Source: Alphaproteobacteria bacterium
GTDB lineage: Bacteria > Pseudomonadota > Alphaproteobacteria > Micropepsales > Micropepsaceae
Reading direction: 5' to 3'
Assembly (NCBI GenBank): GCA_016783965.1
Contig: JADHVO010000007.1
Span: 1 to 64,000, forward strand
Length of the DNA stretch: 64,000 nt
The notes beneath the pieces are model-generated. The model had not been told where the DNA came from and ran no database searches. It saw only the letters and a program-made list of their open reading frames with translations. Below, one piece after another: positions 34,304-44,711 of this stretch; the first letter of the stretch is position 1, and every line of letters begins with the position of its first letter. Made by a program: the position numbers and the translations under genes.

Positions 34304-34747
34304 TCAGCGAGGAAGATGGGTCTCGATCCACTGGTTGAGCTGCGCCGGCGGCAGCGCCCCGGATAGCCGCGCTACTTCCTTGCCCTTGTGCAGCATCACC
34401 AGCGTCGGAATCGAACGAATGCTGAAGCGTGCCGACAATGCGCCTTCCGCATCCGAATCCACCTTGGCAAATCGCGCTCGCGGCTCGAATGCAGCGGCCG
34501 CGTTCTCAAACGCCGGCGCCATCATGCGGCACGGCCCGCACCATTCGGCCCAGAAATCGACCAGCAGCGGCAGCTCGGCATTGGCATGCCGGTCGAAGCT
34601 CGCGGCGGTCAGGGCCATCGGATGGCCATCGAACAGCGGCTTGCGACACTTCCCACACTGCGCCGAGGTGGCGGCGCGGTCGGCGGGCACGCGGTTCAGC
34701 GCGTCGCAATGGGGGCAGGGGACGATGCTGGCAGCCGTAGCGCTCAT
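34304..34747 (-). CDS. trxC: Thioredoxin TrxC (thioredoxin 2)
   Basis: A 147-residue thioredoxin with the TrxC-specific N-terminal zinc finger, CPHC (11-14) and CGKC (31-34), and the active site WCGPC (69-73). Cis-Pro loop RSIPTL is present. It reduces cytosolic disulfides and is often induced by oxidative stress. Length and motifs match the family. Confidence 0.92.
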   Translation of the reverse strand: MSATAASIVPCPHCDALNRVPADRAATSAQCGKCRKPLFDGHPMALTAASFDRHANAELPLLVDFWAEWCGPCRMMAPAFENAAAAFEPRARFAKVDSDAEGALSARFSIRSIPTLVMLHKGKEVARLSGALPPAQLNQWIETHLPR

Positions 34748-34831
34748 GCCGGGAAAATGGGGTTCCGGCGGTGCGGTTGCAATCGCCGCGCGGCCCCCTG
34801 TATTGAACCCCGGCATTTCCGAGCCTTGGCC

Positions 34832-35089
34832 ATGACCGACCAGCTTCCCGACCGTCTCTCCACCGATCCGGCCAGCAAGTTCTACAACCGCGAGCTGCTC
34901 GAGCGCGGCGTCGGCATCCGCTTCAACGGACAGGAAAAAACCAACTGCGAGGAATATTGCGTCAGCGAAGGCTGGGTCCGCCTCGCCGTCGGCAAGACTG
35001 TCGATCGCCACGGCCGCGCGATGACCATCAAGTACAAGGGCACGGTGGAGCCCTATCTCCAGCACCCCACCGCACCGTCCGAAGGCTAG
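34832..35089 (+). CDS. DUF3297 family protein
   Basis: An 85-residue protein with the pattern LSTDPASKFYNRELLERGVGIRFNG and EGWVRLAVGKTVDRHGRAMTIKYKG, diagnostic of DUF3297, a small conserved proteobacterial family of unknown function. It shares 4 bases with the convergent DUF1993 gene. Confidence 0.85.
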   Translation: MTDQLPDRLSTDPASKFYNRELLERGVGIRFNGQEKTNCEEYCVSEGWVRLAVGKTVDRHGRAMTIKYKGTVEPYLQHPTAPSEG

Positions 35090-35592
35090 ATTCCGCCCAG
35101 GAAATCCATTTTCCCGATGTTGATCCCCTTGTGACGCAGGATCGCGTAGGCGGTCGTCACGTGGAAGAAGAAGTTCGGCAACGAGAAGCCGGCAAGGAAA
35201 TCCTTGCCGTTGAACCTGAACTCGCCGTTCGGAAATTTGAGCACGATCTCGCGGTCCTCGGCGCCCTTGAGCTGCTCGGGCTTTACGGTGTTCAGGAAGT
35301 CGATCGTCTTCTGCAGGCGTGCGTGCAATTCCGGGAAGGTGGTTTCGGTGTCGGGCATGGACGGCGCTTCGATTCCGGCAAGCCGCGCGGCGCAACCCTT
35401 GGCGGCGTCCGATGCCGACTGGATCTGGAACGTGAACGGCCGCATGTCTTCGGCCAGCTTCGCCTCCGTCAGCGAAGAGAGCGGCTTGTCCTCGGCCTTG
35501 GCCTGCGCCACCGCCTTGTCGAGGATTTTCGACAGGTTGGTCAGCGCGCGGGTCATCACAGGAACCGATGCATCGTAAATGGAATAGGTCAT
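35086..35592 (-). CDS. DUF1993 family protein
   Basis: A 168-residue protein with the four-helix DinB-like layout of DUF1993: VPVMTRALTNLSKILDKA, DMRPFTFQIQSASD and FFFHVTTAYAILRHKGINIGKMDFLG. Conserved His/Asp positions are kept. Function unknown. GGAGG precedes the ATG. Confidence 0.88.
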   Translation of the reverse strand: MTYSIYDASVPVMTRALTNLSKILDKAVAQAKAEDKPLSSLTEAKLAEDMRPFTFQIQSASDAAKGCAARLAGIEAPSMPDTETTFPELHARLQKTIDFLNTVKPEQLKGAEDREIVLKFPNGEFRFNGKDFLAGFSLPNFFFHVTTAYAILRHKGINIGKMDFLGGI

Positions 35593-35710
35593 ATGTTTCC
35601 TCCAATTTTGTGCGTGGAGGGAACGCCGGATTCACCGCTCCGGCAAGTCTTGAAAACATCGCGCCCGCGACAGGTCCAACCACGTTTGCAGCGCGGGATT
35701 TCGGTCTTCG

Positions 35711-36187
35711 TTACCACCGCCTATGCGACGGGGCATTCATCCGGCTGTCGTCATCGGTGAGTGGGAGCACCGCTCGGAAGATCATGACCGGCCGCGCTGC
35801 GCCCTGGAGCGCCGACGCAATGAGAGGAGCCGCGATGATGCCGTCATTGCCGCAAAGGCCGCCGGTCAGCGCCGGCTGGACAGACCGCAACCAGATGAGG
35901 TCCCGCAGTTCGCGCGATCCGTTCGACAGCCGGGTCGAAATCTCCCGGAGATGAGCCGCGTACGGCGGGCCGGTAGCTTCACCGAGCGAATTGGACGCGA
36001 CGCGCAGCAACTCCGCCGCGCCGAGCACGCTGGTCGGCACCGTGCTGAACAACTCCTCGTTCAAGAGAGAGATCGCGGCCAGCAATCGGCCGGTCATCTG
36101 GTTGTCGTGTTTGAGGCGCGCCTCGCGCAGCCTACGCTCCGCCTGCGTGAGCCTTGCGGTTAACGCCACCACGGGATCGATTTGCAT
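35711..36187 (-). CDS. Hypothetical protein, tandem paralog 1
   Basis: A 158-residue protein starting MQIDPVVAL, with a helical N-terminal part (TQAERRLREARLKHD) and a conserved block LSNGSRELRDLIWLRS followed by LTGGLCGNDGIIAAPLI. GGAG precedes the ATG. It is clearly homologous to the gene at 36396-36866, which shares PTS-x-LGAAELL and GLCGNDGII. No family or function is known to me. Confidence 0.65.
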   Translation of the reverse strand: MQIDPVVALTARLTQAERRLREARLKHDNQMTGRLLAAISLLNEELFSTVPTSVLGAAELLRVASNSLGEATGPPYAAHLREISTRLSNGSRELRDLIWLRSVQPALTGGLCGNDGIIAAPLIASALQGAARPVMIFRAVLPLTDDDSRMNAPSHRRW

Positions 36188-36395
36188 GCATCAACTCCGG
36201 AGGTCGACATGCGATAACAACGCCCCATTTTCAGTGACTGTTCACTCCTTCAACCACTTCGCGCGGCATTTGATTAGAATGCTGCGCGCCTGTCTCGAAA
36301 CGGCACACCACAGCGCGACGCGACGGCGATTCCCAAGGCTCGGTACCGTGTCGGCCCATTGGAACGTTCGTGGCGCCGTTGCCCGGCACTGTCTG

Positions 36396-36866
36396 TCACG
36401 GCGCGCCGGAATGGACCTTCTTCCAGCTGTCGTCGCGCGGCGGCGGCAGGGCGGCGCGGAAGATCACCACCGGCCGCGAGGCGCCCTTGATCGCCAGCGC
36501 AATCAGCGGCGCGATGATGATCCCGTCATTGCCGCACAGCCCGCCCGTCAGGGCGGGCCGAATCGAGCGCAGCCAGACGAGATCAGTCAGCGCCCGCGTG
36601 CCGTTCGACAGCCGCTCCGCGATCTCGCGCATGTGGTTGGCGTAGGAAGAACCCGGCTCGCCGATTGACTGCGCCGCCCGCAGCAGGAGTTCCGCGGCGC
36701 CCAGCGCGCTGGTCGGCACCGCGTTGTAGAGTTCCTCGTTCAGCAGGGCGATCAGCGTCAGCCAGCGCTGCGTCAGTTTTTCGTCGCGCTTCAGCCGCGA
36801 GTCGCGCAGGGCGCGCTCCGCCTGGAGAAGCTTCTCGGTGATGGCCACCACGGGATCGATCGGCAT
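36396..36866 (-). CDS. Hypothetical protein, tandem paralog 2
   Basis: A 156-residue paralog of the previous gene, starting MPIDPVVAI by alignment with it and by the GAGG 6 bases before this ATG; an upstream ATG (36932) would add a 22-residue basic tail. Same helical and GLCGNDGII blocks. The two genes are in one orientation 208 bases apart, so they are a tandem duplication that has diverged. Confidence 0.65.
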   Translation of the reverse strand: MPIDPVVAITEKLLQAERALRDSRLKRDEKLTQRWLTLIALLNEELYNAVPTSALGAAELLLRAAQSIGEPGSSYANHMREIAERLSNGTRALTDLVWLRSIRPALTGGLCGNDGIIIAPLIALAIKGASRPVVIFRAALPPPRDDSWKKVHSGAP

Positions 36867-37018
36867 CGCGCGCCTCTTTAGCTGGGCCTTCTTTCGAGGC
36901 AATGAAGACATCACCGCATCGACGGGCATCACTATTCACCGATTCTCAACCACGCGATTGCGAGAGGTTGTGAATGATCGCAATTGCCTAAAATTTGAAA
37001 GATTCGAGTCGCACCACT

Positions 37019-37621
37019 ATGAAGGCCGCGGCGGCAAGGTGTGGGCAATTCCAACGCAAGGTGCAGGGCGTGATCATCATTGAGTTCGTCATATTCGTCG
37101 TGTCGTCCGGCCTGTTCTACAGCGGCAGGTTTCGCCACCACATCTGGGCGGTGATCATTGCGGGCGCCATCGCGACGGGATCCTCGGTCCTGTTCTTCTA
37201 TGACCTCTACGAAAAGCTCCAGGCGCATCCAGAGGCGCCGGCCAGGGTTGTCCGGGTCGTGCAACGTGTCCCCGTCGTGCAGCACGTGTCGCAGCCGCCG
37301 GCCCTCTCGAAGCCCGGGAATTGCCGCGATGAATATCCGTTCTTCGCGCGCATCTTCGCCCGCGAGGGAACGACCGAACTCGCTTTCACCGTGTCGGCCG
37401 ACGGCACGGTGCGCGAGGTGAAGATCGTCAAGTCCAGCGGCCACGACAGCCTCGACGATGCCGCGAAGGAGTGTGTGGCCAAGTGGCACTACCGCCCCGC
37501 GGTCAAGGACGGCCAGCTCGTCGACGCGCCCATGACGGTGAAGGTCGACTGGAATCTCGACGAGCCGAAGCCGGACACAAACACGCCGCCGGATACGCCC
37601 AAGCCGCCGGAAGGCGGCTGA
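37019..37621 (+). CDS. TonB-like energy transducer protein
   Basis: A 200-residue protein with two N-terminal membrane helices (about 16-35 and 43-62), a linker and a C-terminal TonB domain (about 100-190: TELAFTVSADGTVREVKIVKSSGHDSLDDAA... KWHYRPA). A Pro-rich tail follows instead of the usual Pro-rich linker. It may link ExbBD-like motors to outer-membrane receptors, but two helices and the tail are unusual. An in-frame TTG eight codons upstream is possible. Confidence 0.75.
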   Translation: MKAAAARCGQFQRKVQGVIIIEFVIFVVSSGLFYSGRFRHHIWAVIIAGAIATGSSVLFFYDLYEKLQAHPEAPARVVRVVQRVPVVQHVSQPPALSKPGNCRDEYPFFARIFAREGTTELAFTVSADGTVREVKIVKSSGHDSLDDAAKECVAKWHYRPAVKDGQLVDAPMTVKVDWNLDEPKPDTNTPPDTPKPPEGG

Positions 37622-37632
37622 CGGCGACAAAC

Positions 37633-37662
37633 AAAAAGGCCCGGTGTCGCCACCGGGCCTTT
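37633..37662. terminator. Bidirectional terminator between TonB-like gene and groL
   Basis: A perfect 10-bp stem (37637-37646 with 37651-37660) with a TCGC loop is flanked by an A5 run on the left and TTT on the right. The T-run is better for groL on the minus strand. Confidence 0.85.
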
Positions 37663-37686
37663 CCGCATTCCGTCGAATGGATGGAC

Positions 37687-39363
<1,677 letters not shown>

Positions 39364-39678
39364 TTAGGCGGCCTTCTTCGAGGGCTTGCGGCCTTCGAGA
39401 ATGCCCATGATGTCGGACTCCTTCATGATCAGGAGTTCCTCGCCGTCGATCTTCACTTCGGTGCCCGACCACTTGCCGAACAGCACGAAATCGCCGGCCT
39501 TCACTTCGGGAACGACGCGCTTGCCGTTCTCGTCCAGCGCGCCGGGGCCGACGGAGACGATTTCGCCTTCCTGCGGCTTCTCCTGCGCGGTCTCGGGGAT
39601 GATGATGCCCCCCGCGGTCCTTGTGTCTTCCTTCACGCGGCGGACGACCACGCGGTCGCCAAGCGGGCGGAACTTCAT
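39364..39678 (-). CDS. groS: Co-chaperonin GroES
   Basis: A 104-residue co-chaperonin: [15 protein letters not shown] start, mobile loop ( [19 protein letters not shown] ) and the [10 protein letters not shown] end. A 14-codon in-frame upstream extension is rejected because it lies in the promoter leader and MKFRPLGD is the universal start. It caps GroEL. Confidence 0.97.
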   Translation of the reverse strand: MKFRPLGDRVVVRRVKEDTRTAGGIIIPETAQEKPQEGEIVSVGPGALDENGKRVVPEVKAGDFVLFGKWSGTEVKIDGEELLIMKESDIMGILEGRKPSKKAA

Positions 39679-39726
39679 GGTGGATAGCTCCCTAACTGGT
39701 TGAAAATACTTCGAATTCAAAAAGTG

Positions 39727-39753
39727 GCAGCACTCCCTCCCGGAGAGTGCCAG
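39727..39753 (-). promoter_or_regulatory. CIRCE element (HrcA operator) of groESL
   Basis: The inverted repeat core GCACTC-N9-GAGTGC is perfect; the outer three bases of each arm differ from TTA/TAA. It lies between the -10 box and the groS ATG, in the usual place for HrcA repression. hrcA itself is not in the window. Confidence 0.9.
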
Positions 39754-39767
39754 TCCACTTGCGCGGC

Positions 39768-39796
39768 TATTTAGGGACGCTGGCTGTGACCGTCAA
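39768..39796 (-). promoter_or_regulatory. Sigma70-type promoter of groESL
   Basis: On the minus strand TTGACG (39796-39791) and TAAATA (39773-39768) are 17 bases apart, just upstream of the CIRCE element. This is the best housekeeping-type promoter seen in the window. No clear sigma32 box was noticed. Confidence 0.8.
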
Positions 39797-39864
39797 GGCT
39801 TTGGCCGCCGGCTGGTTTTGATATTTTGATGAGGGCGGCGGGGCATTTTGAACAGGAGGTCTCG

Positions 39865-40146
39865 ATGAGCTGGTTCGACAAGGTGCAGGCCAATCTGCAG
39901 GACGCGGCCACCAAGGCGGGCCTGACGCCCGAGAAGCTGAAATCCGTCACCGACACGCTCAACCACGAGCTGTCGCGGCTTCCGGATCATGCCAAGGCGC
40001 TGAAGGCCACCGCCGAACAGCACGGCATCGAGGTCAGCAAGATCCAGGAGGCGCTGATGCATGCCGGCGCCGAGGTCAGCAAGGTCGCCGATCACGTCGG
40101 CGACCAGATCAGCCAGGCCGTGAACAAGAAGCCGCCGACGGCATAG
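39865..40146 (+). CDS. Small helical hypothetical protein
   Basis: A 93-residue, mostly helical soluble protein (MSWFDKVQANLQDAATKAGLTPEKL... EVSKVADHVGDQISQAVNKK). Heptad-like spacing suggests a coiled coil. AGGAGG lies 5 bases before this ATG, which rejects an upstream start. No family is assigned. It is divergent from groESL. Confidence 0.65.
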   Translation: MSWFDKVQANLQDAATKAGLTPEKLKSVTDTLNHELSRLPDHAKALKATAEQHGIEVSKIQEALMHAGAEVSKVADHVGDQISQAVNKKPPTA

Positions 40147-40213
40147 CGGTCGGCTCAATCGGGCATCTTCTCGCTCGCCCGGCACCTCGTAAGCTGGCGG
40201 CGAGGAGAAACCG

Positions 40214-40573
40214 ATGTTCACCTGCTTCATCCGCTACCAGATCGCGCCCGGCAAGCTGGACGCGTTCCGTGAGTACGCGCACGCCTGGATCGCGCTGATC
40301 CGCAAGTATGGCGGCACGCATCACGGCTACTTCGTGCCGGGCGAGGCGGGCGATGCGCTGCCCGACGCCACCTTCAGCTTCCCTGGCCTCGGCAGGGAGG
40401 GCCCGCCCAACGTCGGCGTCGCGCTCTTCAGCTTCCCGACCATAGAGGCGTATGAGCGCTATCGCCGTGATGTCGCCGAAGACGAGGGCTGCAGGGCCGC
40501 GACCGCGCGCTTCGACGAAACGCAATGCTTCTCGAGCTACGAGCGCACCTTCCTCGTGCCGATGTTCGAATAG
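40214..40573 (+). CDS. NIPSNAP family protein
   Basis: A 119-residue ferredoxin-like protein: MFTCFIRYQIAPGKLDAFREYAHAW, HHGYF, FSFPTIEAYERYRRD. This matches NIPSNAP/ABM-type dimeric alpha-beta barrels of unknown substrate. GGAG precedes the ATG. It converges with the methyltransferase gene with no gap. Confidence 0.8.
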   Translation: MFTCFIRYQIAPGKLDAFREYAHAWIALIRKYGGTHHGYFVPGEAGDALPDATFSFPGLGREGPPNVGVALFSFPTIEAYERYRRDVAEDEGCRAATARFDETQCFSSYERTFLVPMFE

Positions 40574-41365
40574 TCAGACCCGCCTTGCGGTGTAGAGCGC
40601 CGTCACCATGTTGCGCTCGACGCGGCCATTGAACTGCGTCGCGGCGATTTTTGCCAGGGCGTCTAGGATGCGCTCGCGTTCTGCCGGCTCAAGCGGCGCA
40701 AACTGCGAGAACGTCGCGTAGAGCGCCCGCGTCTGCGCCGGATTGAGCACCAGCGTCCAGTTCTCCATCCGCACGCCGATATCCGTGAACAGGTGGGTGG
40801 ATGCCAGCTCCGCGAAACGCGCCTCCCGATCCAGCGCATAAGGATGCTTGAAGGTCGGTGGATGCGATGGCGTCGTTCCGCCGGCCAGAAGATGCACGGT
40901 CGCATCGTGGAACGCGTCTTCCCGCGACGGATCGCCGAACACGTTCCACCACACCGCCCACCACCCGCCGGGCCTCAATAGCGACGCGACTTTCGGCAGT
41001 CCCACCCTTTGGTCCACCCAGTGAAACGCCGTCGCCGAGATGCCGAGGTCGAACGACCCCAACGGCAACACCGCGCTTTCGAAAATCGAATGCATCACTG
41101 TTGTGTCTGGTGCCCGCTCTTTCAGCACCTTTGCGAGCCGCGCATCGGGCTCGACCGCCGTCACGTGAGCGCCAGACGCCAGAAGTTGCCGCGTCGCGAC
41201 GCCCGTGCCCGGTCCGATTTCGAATACCTGCGAGCCGCGCGTCAGTCCGCAACGCTCCCGTAACTCTTCATACACCCACGCCGGATAATCCGGCCGCGCG
41301 CCGTCGTAGTTGGCTGCGTCGGCACCGAACGCGCTGCGCCCTTCTTCCTGGGTGATTGCCCGCAT
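40574..41365 (-). CDS. SAM-dependent methyltransferase (class I)
   Basis: A 263-residue methyltransferase: SAM loop VFEIGPGTGVATRQLL, acidic VTAVEPDARL, FDLGISATAFHWVD and LLRPGGWWAVW. The HW-V motif is typical of methyltransferase type 11 proteins acting on small molecules. Substrate unknown. The ATG (MRAITQEEG) is chosen because the longer in-frame extension runs antiparallel through the usg gene region. Confidence 0.88.
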   Translation of the reverse strand: MRAITQEEGRSAFGADAANYDGARPDYPAWVYEELRERCGLTRGSQVFEIGPGTGVATRQLLASGAHVTAVEPDARLAKVLKERAPDTTVMHSIFESAVLPLGSFDLGISATAFHWVDQRVGLPKVASLLRPGGWWAVWWNVFGDPSREDAFHDATVHLLAGGTTPSHPPTFKHPYALDREARFAELASTHLFTDIGVRMENWTLVLNPAQTRALYATFSQFAPLEPAERERILDALAKIAATQFNGRVERNMVTALYTARRV

Positions 41366-41385
41366 CGGCGATACATAGCACCCAG

Positions 41386-41649
41386 TCAGTTCAGCGAGAA
41401 CTCGCCGCCGACCAGCTTCAACTCCGCGTCCGTGATGATACCGCGCGAGGCTACGCGCACCGAGTGCAGCTTGCCGTCGACCGATGTCTCCCAGAACTTG
41501 AGGAATTTGTTGAGCACCGGAAAGCGCGGCGCGATGTCGAGGTCCTGCCAGATGAAGCTTTGCAGCATCACCGGATGATCGGGCAGATGATAGAGGATCT
41601 CCGCCGTGGTGAGACGGAAGCCCATAAGCCTGTGCTGTAGCGTGCTCAT
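41386..41649 (-). CDS. usg: Usg family protein
   Basis: An 87-residue protein with the Usg signature LTTAEILYHLPDHP, LQSFIWQDLDIAPRFP and LHSVRVASRGIITDAEL. The family is typical of alphaproteobacteria and found near trp genes in some; its role is unknown. GAGGT precedes the chosen ATG by 9 bases. Confidence 0.88.
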   Translation of the reverse strand: MSTLQHRLMGFRLTTAEILYHLPDHPVMLQSFIWQDLDIAPRFPVLNKFLKFWETSVDGKLHSVRVASRGIITDAELKLVGGEFSLN

Positions 41650-41855
41650 GAATTTGATACCTCGGCTGATGACAACTCCGTTGGCCGTTCCTGCGTCCAT
41701 CATCCTCCGGTCTGGTTGAACGCAATCTGAAGGGCTTCCGCTCCCGCTGTCGAGCACGCCGCTCAAGCACTCGTGATGGCCGACTGCTGCTTGCGCGCCG
41801 CCGCGCGCCGGTCCAGCATGCAAACGGGGAGCGCGAGGGTTAGACAAGTGGCGTC

Positions 41856-42629
41856 ATGCGCACCCGTTTCAGCATAGAGGAGGTCCGGGCGCTGATGCGC
41901 GCCGGCGTGGCTTACGCCGGCGGCGATGGCCGCGGCGTGGCCGGCTCGCTGCTGCTGCACGGCCTGTTTGCCGCCCTGGTGCTCCTGCTGATGGTATGGC
42001 GGAGCGCGACGCAGACACCCGTTTTGCCGACGCACTTCGTGCCGGTCGAGGTGATCCGCCTCGGCGAGGCGACGACCTCGCCGCCGGAGCCGCGGCGGGC
42101 GCAAATCCCCCAGCCGCCGACGCACGCCGCCACGCCGCACGAACCCGCCTCCGCCAACCGCCCGGAAGGCAAATCCCCCACGGGCCGCAAGCCGGTCGAC
42201 GATCTGGAGACCAAACTGAATGCGTTAGCGCACCTGAAGGCACCCGAGAGCAACATGAAGCCCATCGACACGCCGTCCGCCACGGAGGCGGCGACGTCGA
42301 ACGATGCGGCGCCCGGCGCGATGGCGGCCTATGCGGTACGCGATCTGATCCGCGCGCAGGTCCTGCGCAAATGGAATTTCAGTGCCCCGTCGCTGGCAGG
42401 CTCCGGCTTCGACATCGCGCTGCGTGTGACGGTGCTCAAGAACGGCAGGGTGGAGAACGTCGCCATCCTCGATCGCGAGCGCTACACCAGGGATGCGCTC
42501 TACCGAGACATCGCGCTCAGCGCCCGCAACGCGGTGCTGCTCGCCTCGCCGCTGACCTTGCCGCCGGGCGCCATCGACTATTCGATGGATGTGACGCTGA
42601 CGCTCAACCCGCGCGATACGCTGCGGTAG
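41856..42629 (+). CDS. TonB/TolA-like protein with single membrane anchor
   Basis: A 257-residue protein with an N-terminal membrane helix (about 29-48), a Pro/Ala-rich periplasmic linker (60-140) and a C-terminal TonB/TolA-like domain (about 155-250: LIRAQVLRKWNF and ALRVTVLKNGRVENVAIL). This is the classical TonB layout, unlike the two-helix TonB-like gene at 37 kb. No exbBD is nearby. Confidence 0.75.
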   Translation: MRTRFSIEEVRALMRAGVAYAGGDGRGVAGSLLLHGLFAALVLLLMVWRSATQTPVLPTHFVPVEVIRLGEATTSPPEPRRAQIPQPPTHAATPHEPASANRPEGKSPTGRKPVDDLETKLNALAHLKAPESNMKPIDTPSATEAATSNDAAPGAMAAYAVRDLIRAQVLRKWNFSAPSLAGSGFDIALRVTVLKNGRVENVAILDRERYTRDALYRDIALSARNAVLLASPLTLPPGAIDYSMDVTLTLNPRDTLR

Positions 42630-42644
42630 GGCCGCGCGGCACGC

Positions 42645-43049
42645 TCAGGTGGCGGCGAGACCTTCGCGCGCCCGCTTGGCGGCGGCGAAGCCATCCATCC
42701 CTTGCTGCCACTGCCAGGCCACAACCATGCCCTTCATCGGCTGGATCAGCAGGATCGCCATCAGGAGGGTCAGCGGTATCCAGATCAGGATGTCCAGCCA
42801 GAACGGCGGCGCGAACACGATCTCCGACGTTAGAAGCGCGGCAACGATGACATGCCCGACGATCACGACAACGAGGTAGGCGGGAAAGTCGTCGGCGCGG
42901 TGGTGATGAAGCTCCTCGCCGCAAACCGGACAGTTGTCTGCGACTTTCAGGAACGCCCGAAACATCTTGCCTTCGCCGCACTTCGGGCACCGGCCCATCA
43001 GGCCGCGAACGACAGGCTTCTCGAGCAAGGATTTGAGTCTCTGTTCCAT
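42645..43049 (-). CDS. DUF983 zinc-ribbon membrane protein
   Basis: A 134-residue protein with two CxxC pairs (CPKC near 21 and CPVC near 41) in the DUF983 pattern RCPKCGEGKMFRAFLKVADNCPVCGEEL, then HHHRADDFPAYLVVVIVGH and two membrane helices. In several bacteria DUF983 genes lie with cytochrome oxidase genes, but not here. The start is the ATG directly before EQRLKSLL. Confidence 0.88.
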   Translation of the reverse strand: MEQRLKSLLEKPVVRGLMGRCPKCGEGKMFRAFLKVADNCPVCGEELHHHRADDFPAYLVVVIVGHVIVAALLTSEIVFAPPFWLDILIWIPLTLLMAILLIQPMKGMVVAWQWQQGMDGFAAAKRAREGLAAT

Positions 43050-43159
43050 GGCAAAAAGTAATCCCGCAGCTGCGAACGAACAATCGCGCCATTGCGCATG
43101 CCGCACGGCGGGATGACGCAGCCTGCCAACAGGCATCACCGCCCCAAGAGGGAGGTAAT

Positions 43160-44053
43160 TCAAGGCAGCGTTCGCACCACGCGGAAGCCCGCGAGGCTCG
43201 AATAGTCGTACTCGCCCTTCACCGCCGGCGCGCCGGTGCGCGCGGCCGAGCGTACGAACAGCGGGATGTTGGTCCACGAGCCGCCCCGCAACACATGCCG
43301 CGTGCAGTCGCCACCTGTTGCCCAGGCGCTGCCGTCGCGCGGCGCGCCGCGATAGTCGGGATGCCAGCAGTCCGCCGTCCATTGCCACGCATTGCCCAGC
43401 ATGCCGTAGAGCCCGAACGGATTCGCCTGGAACGCGTCCACATCCGTCAGAACCCGGGCATCCGCCGCGCTGCCACAGCCATTGCAGTCGGCATTGTTGG
43501 CGCCAAGCTCGTTGCCCCACCAGCGCGAACTCGTCGTGCCGCCGCGCGCAGCATATTCCCACTCCGCCTCCGTCGGTAGGCGATAGAAGCCCGCCGCACC
43601 GGGATGTGCTTCCTTCGCCTTGCGGTTCAGCCACGCGATATAAGCTTGTGCGTCCTTCCACGCCACGCACACCGCCGGCCAGTTCGGCGGCGCCACTTCG
43701 GTCGGCGGCCGCGCGAAGCCGTTCTCCGCCGGCTTCCACCCGAAATCGAGGATCTTGTTGCACGGCGCTGGCTTGTAACCGGTCTCTTGCAGGAACTTGA
43801 GAAACTGCTCGTTCGTCACGTCGAACTTGCCGATCGCGAACGCGCGCACACCTACGGTGTGCTGCGGGCCCTCATTGTCGAAATGCCCCGTCTCGCTCGA
43901 GGCACTTCCCATGGTGAAAGAGCCGGCCGGAATGCCCACCATCACCGGGCAGTCGGTGCATTCCTGGAATTCGCGATCCTTGTGCTCCTCGGCGTGCACG
44001 CTGCCGAACAGCGCGACCGCCAGCAGTGGCAGAAGCAGGAGAAGTCTTCGCAC
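43160..44053 (-). CDS. Exported SUMF1/FGE-domain protein without catalytic Cys
   Basis: A 297-residue protein with a signal peptide (VRRLLLLLPLLAVALFGSVHA, GTG start) and a formylglycine-generating-enzyme domain: PAGSFTMGS, PTEAEWEYAARGG, NVWQW-like GNAWQWTADCW, LRGGSW and AGFRVVRTLP. True FGEs carry Cys after the GGSW motif; here it reads GGSWTNIPLFVRSAAR, so oxidation activity is doubtful. A role as a periplasmic binding or scaffold protein is more likely. Start is uncertain. Confidence 0.78.
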   Translation of the reverse strand: MRRLLLLLPLLAVALFGSVHAEEHKDREFQECTDCPVMVGIPAGSFTMGSASSETGHFDNEGPQHTVGVRAFAIGKFDVTNEQFLKFLQETGYKPAPCNKILDFGWKPAENGFARPPTEVAPPNWPAVCVAWKDAQAYIAWLNRKAKEAHPGAAGFYRLPTEAEWEYAARGGTTSSRWWGNELGANNADCNGCGSAADARVLTDVDAFQANPFGLYGMLGNAWQWTADCWHPDYRGAPRDGSAWATGGDCTRHVLRGGSWTNIPLFVRSAARTGAPAVKGEYDYSSLAGFRVVRTLP

Positions 44054-44211
44054 CGGATGAGATCGAAGCTGAAGGTGACGTTGCGAAGGGTAAGGACCGC
44101 TCCTCCGCTGCGCAAGCCGCGCGGGCACAGTGACGCAAATGTGAGGCGCGATGTTGTGCGCGTCCACAATCGCCGCCAGAGTGGACGTTAACTGCTATTT
44201 GTCAGGGGCGC

Positions 44212-44667
44212 ATGTCTACCAACATCCCGGACGGTTTCCGTCCGTTCAAGTTCACGACCGGTTTCATCGAAGCGATCGGTCCTCTCTACGGCAAGTGGGA
44301 CGGGCAAAAGCTCCTGATGGGCTTCCGCTGCGAGATGCGCCACTGCAATCCCGGCGGCGTCGCCCATGGCGGCATGCTCGCCACCTTCGCCGACATGTTC
44401 ATACCGATCGCGGCCCGCGTACAGGCCAAGGCGGATGTCGGTTTCGCGCCGACGGTGAACCTCACCCTCGACTACATCGCTCCTGCCAGGGTCGGGTCAT
44501 GGGTGGAAGGCACCGGCGAATTCCTGCGCTCCGGCAAGACGCTGTTCTTCGCGCAGGGAACGGCCACGGCCGACGGCGTGCTCTGCCTGCGCGCCAGCGG
44601 CATCTTCAAGGTCACCGAGCCGATGGGGCACGTGGCCGATCCCGCGGTGATGTTCGGCGACGCCTGA
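44212..44667 (+). CDS. PaaI-type hotdog thioesterase
   Basis: A 151-residue single hotdog domain: CNPGGVAHGGMLATFADMF carries the HGG-M-x3-D active-site pattern, with TVNLTLDYIAPA and GSWVEGTGE strands. It should hydrolyse acyl- or aryl-CoA thioesters. AGG is weak before the ATG. It is divergent from the FGE-domain gene and 44 bases before a sulfotransferase. Confidence 0.88.
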   Translation: MSTNIPDGFRPFKFTTGFIEAIGPLYGKWDGQKLLMGFRCEMRHCNPGGVAHGGMLATFADMFIPIAARVQAKADVGFAPTVNLTLDYIAPARVGSWVEGTGEFLRSGKTLFFAQGTATADGVLCLRASGIFKVTEPMGHVADPAVMFGDA

Positions 44668-44711
44668 TTTGCTATCGTGTCGGTGCGAAGCACCGCAAAG
44701 CAAATGTTCGC

